Source: DASZWJ01 sp963813895 (GTDB taxonomy: Bacteria; Pseudomonadota; Gammaproteobacteria; JAURND01). Taken from it: DNA of 64,000 nucleotides. Position 1 is the first letter of the stretch, and the number at the start of each line of letters is the position of its first letter. The notes beneath the pieces were generated by a model. The model ran no database searches and was not told where the DNA came from. It worked only from the letters and a program-made list of their open reading frames with translations. Both the position numbers and the translations under genes were made by a program. The stretch spans positions 186,001 through 250,000 of the forward strand of contig CAWFAS010000003.1 of NCBI GenBank assembly GCA_963813895.1, in the 5' to 3' direction. Shown one piece after another: positions 61,620 to 64,000 of the stretch.

Positions 61620-64000
61620 TTATCCAACAATACTCCCCATATGAAGAGGCATTACCCCATCACTAGCCCCACTAACAAACAAATAATCCAACCATAAATT
61701 AGTCAAAATTTCCTGAGCACGGTTCTGAACCAGTCGTTCCTGCAAATTTTCCAAATCCACTAGTTCAAATGGTTGATCTTGCCATGAGCAAGTAAATACC
61801 GCTTTAGTACGTTTACCCGTATCAGGATCAACTTGCCACACGAGACACTGCGCACAAACCCCTTTTAACATACATTGCATAGGACCAAAAACGGCCGCCT
61901 GAAATTTAGCTTCCTTAGAGAAATAGCCTTTTAATACCGTATTACAGGCCGTTTGCATCAAGCGTAATAACCGGTATTTACCAATAATTAGCACCCGGTT
62001 TACTGACTGCAACAGAATCTCTGGTTGTCCTACCCCTAAAGCTCCCATCGCGTAACGACTCAACGCGGCCGTAAAATCACCGGTTAGTGCATAATCCTGA
62101 GGCCTATGCGTGGTAATCGGATCGCCATATTGCGTAACCCAAATAATTTTATCTGCACATTGTTCCAATTCGTGTTGACAAAAAAGTTCATCGCGCGTTT
62201 TAAAACCGGCGATATATAACACTTTATTTCCTGCGCTCCGCAGCGCTGGACCTAACACTAACATTTGCGCAGCACTTATGCGTCCACCCACAATCAGAAT
62301 AGTCTCTTGATCCTGTGGGATTTTGGTTCTAACTCCGGTCGGACCCATGAGAGCAATAGGCTGTCCGGGTTCCAGGGTGGCGAACAAACGCGAGCTCGCT
62401 CCCTGCTCGATCACCATCAATGATAATAGACCTTGCGCCTTATCCACTCGTGATGCTAGCACTGCAGTGGCTTCTGTTTGCAACAAAGTGTCACCAGCTA
62501 ACTTGGCGGTGGTTTCAAAATTTTGAATGCGATAAAAATGTCCTGGCTGGAAATTACGTACTGCTAAGGGGGCATGCAGCTGTAATTCCACCACACTAGC
62601 CGTGTGACGGATAATTTTTTGTACCTGATTATCAAACTGTTGCGTCATTTTTTCTGCAAAGTCCTGATATTCACGTAAATCACCGATACCTGTAACTTGC
62701 GCCCCTAAGACATGCAGTATCTTCGGATAAGTTCGCTTTGCCGACGCGATAGCCTTGACCACACTGCCGTGAAATACTGGATGGGTATCGCCCAAAAATG
62801 TGACCCGTCGGCCTTCATGCTGATAGCTAGTAAATGCACCAAATTCAGGTGTTTTACAATGTTTTTCCGGATGCACCACTTCCATTTCGCCATTGACATC
62901 GTATGCTTGATATTCAGTGCCTTCGCGATGAAACGTGCCACGATGCTCAAACTCATAAGCCACATTAGGTTTAGCACCCGTGGCTACAAAAATCGAGCGC
63001 GCCGGTAATACATGCTCCTCATCGGAAATTATCCATTGCCCCTGTTCATCATAAATACGCGATTCACTAACCAAGGCTTCCACGTGTCCGTATTGATCCA
63101 GTCGCACCGCTAGTGGCGTTAATCCTTCAGCGTAATATACACCTTCCTCAAAAGCTTTGATGACCTCTTCATGATTACGTGTATAGGCCGGAGATTCGCG
63201 TAATAGACGCCGGTAAGCAATGGTAACGCCGCCCCAACTCCGAAGTAAGGGCAGAAAATTCGCAGACCTATTTTCACGTGCCGCTTGCTCGCGCTCTTTG
63301 CGAACTAATCGTCCGTGTTTTAAAAATTCATCTAGGATTTCTAAACTATGGTCATCAAATTGTTCACGCAATCGAGCCGCGCCTAATACGGATGCCAGCT
63401 TTTCATAGCGGATCAGCGTTTTTTCAACCTGTGAAATATAATAGGCTTGTATTTCAGTCGAGGTATCAACTCCCGTTAATCCTCCGCCAATAATGACCGC
63501 TGGTAAACGAACTTGTAAATTAGCCAGGCTATTTTGCTTAGCAGCTCCCGTCAGTTGCAATGCCATCAAAAAATCATTGGCCTGCCGCATACCGGGCGCC
63601 ATGCTGCCCGGCACCGGCAACGCTTTTGGCAGACCTGCCCCCACTGCAATCGCCATATGGTCAAAGCCTAACTCCCAAGCATCTTCAACTGTAAGGGTGC
63701 CCCCGAACCGTACACCACCAAACACCTGAAAGTACGGACGACGCATCAAGTTAATATAAATGAGTTTGAGGAAGTTTTTATCCCAACGTACTGTGATCCC
63801 ATATTCAGCTACCCCACCAAATCCCGCCATCACCCGCCTATCCAGCTCTTCTTTAATATCGTCAAAACGGTAGATAGGTTCTGCAATAAATTTTTTCTGC
63901 AACGGCTCAATTTTTAATCCATCAGTACCCACCACAGCACAACCCGCCATTAATAAGTGATGCGCTAATGAAAACCCGGCCGGACCCATGCCCATTATGA
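61620..64000 (-). CDS. Flavoprotein fused to PyrK-like NAD(P)H reductase (5' end outside window)
   Basis: The frame is open to the window edge, with the FAD-binding GMGPAGFSLAHHLLMAG at the very start, so N-terminal sequence is missing. About 793 residues are visible. The first half is a glutamate-synthase-small-subunit-like oxidoreductase (VIIGGGLTGVDTSTEIQ for NAD(P)H, SIFVATGAKPN). The last third is a ferredoxin-reductase module of PyrK type (HFYRIQNFE flavin site, ILIVGGRISAAQML) ending in a 2Fe-2S cysteine set (CMLKGVCAQCLVW...C). It probably shuttles electrons between NAD(P)H and an Fe-S partner encoded upstream. The exact role is unknown. Confidence 0.75.
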   Translation of the reverse strand, partial: IMGMGPAGFSLAHHLLMAGCAVVGTDGLKIEPLQKKFIAEPIYRFDDIKEELDRRVMAGFGGVAEYGITVRWDKNFLKLIYINLMRRPYFQVFGGVRFGGTLTVEDAWELGFDHMAIAVGAGLPKALPVPGSMAPGMRQANDFLMALQLTGAAKQNSLANLQVRLPAVIIGGGLTGVDTSTEIQAYYISQVEKTLIRYEKLASVLGAARLREQFDDHSLEILDEFLKHGRLVRKEREQAARENRSANFLPLLRSWGGVTIAYRRLLRESPAYTRNHEEVIKAFEEGVYYAEGLTPLAVRLDQYGHVEALVSESRIYDEQGQWIISDEEHVLPARSIFVATGAKPNVAYEFEHRGTFHREGTEYQAYDVNGEMEVVHPEKHCKTPEFGAFTSYQHEGRRVTFLGDTHPVFHGSVVKAIASAKRTYPKILHVLGAQVTGIGDLREYQDFAEKMTQQFDNQVQKIIRHTASVVELQLHAPLAVRNFQPGHFYRIQNFETTAKLAGDTLLQTEATAVLASRVDKAQGLLSLMVIEQGASSRLFATLEPGQPIALMGPTGVRTKIPQDQETILIVGGRISAAQMLVLGPALRSAGNKVLYIAGFKTRDELFCQHELEQCADKIIWVTQYGDPITTHRPQDYALTGDFTAALSRYAMGALGVGQPEILLQSVNRVLIIGKYRLLRLMQTACNTVLKGYFSKEAKFQAAVFGPMQCMLKGVCAQCLVWQVDPDTGKRTKAVFTCSWQDQPFELVDLENLQERLVQNRAQEILTNLWLDYLFVSGASDGVMPLHMGSIVG

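Noticed and set aside
1..64000. tRNA or rRNA genes
   Set aside because: No cloverleaf or rRNA sequence was recognised by eye; only the SRP RNA is convincing. A covariance scan would settle it.

Overview
This window is a stretch of gammaproteobacterial chromosome. The gene set (relA, rpmE, ubiG, hda-DUF2066-purMN, ihfB, dcd, mrp, ffs-dnaX-ybaB-recR, lysS-prfB, grpE-dnaK-dnaJ, thrABC, ribF-murJ) is typical of that class. Two eukaryote-facing, effector-like genes (a DXD glycosyltransferase and a HAD protein with an acidic tail), an IS1111-group insertion sequence and a high density of small palindromic repeats suggest a host-associated member of the Legionellales (Legionella/Coxiella/Aquicella-like). 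That placement is inference; no marker here fixes the genus.

Layout. 1-3.2 kb: 3' end of relA, rpmE, a probable small structured RNA with its own promoter and terminator, and a TolC-like outer-membrane protein. 3.2-7.5 kb: a lasso-peptide (RiPP) cluster. It has an asparagine-synthetase-like cyclase, two 35-residue precursors too short for routine gene callers, an HPr-kinase-like peptide kinase, a B2 transglutaminase-like protease and a B1 PqqD-like leader-binding protein. The precursors lie on the + strand between the kinase and the cyclase, which are on the - strand. 7.7-16.8 kb: sohB, a zinc CDF transporter, ubiG, a peptide permease, metNIQ, an L,D-transpeptidase and wrbA. 16.8-25.5 kb: a small ORF, the glycosyltransferase, hda, DUF2066, purMN, ihfB, dcd and mrp. 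25.7-33.2 kb: two MFS exporters and trpDCFBA without trpEG. 33.5-37.3 kb: the SRP RNA gene followed by dnaX-ybaB-recR and ygfZ. 37.6-45 kb: lysS-prfB (with the programmed +1 frameshift) and grpE-dnaK-dnaJ. 45-57.8 kb: VOC and cupin proteins, chaA, the HAD protein, a thrABC operon carrying an extra AAA+/DUF4143 ATPase gene, a secreted Ntn hydrolase and the IS1111-group element. 57.9-64 kb: an EamA transporter, ribF, murJ and the 3' portion of a large flavoprotein/ferredoxin-reductase gene cut by the window edge.

The most interesting system is the lasso-peptide cluster. Both precursors carry the W-x-x-P-x-L recognition motif, the conserved Thr two residues before the core, and Asp at core position 8. 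The predicted cores are GKTNNWPDGSNDYSS and LKTSSSSDGSAESAS. Both end in Ser, which fits the co-encoded kinase. No cluster transporter is visible.

The second highlight is the IS element. Its long 3' non-coding region folds into a domain closed by a 9-bp stem. It contains an 8-nt copy of the target flank and a 7-nt copy of the element's own right end, both stopping exactly at the inferred boundaries, as expected of a bridge RNA.

A third theme is repeats. At least five families of palindromic or terminal-inverted-repeat elements sit directly against gene ends, sometimes supplying stop codons or C-terminal residues, and in one place one element is nested in another.
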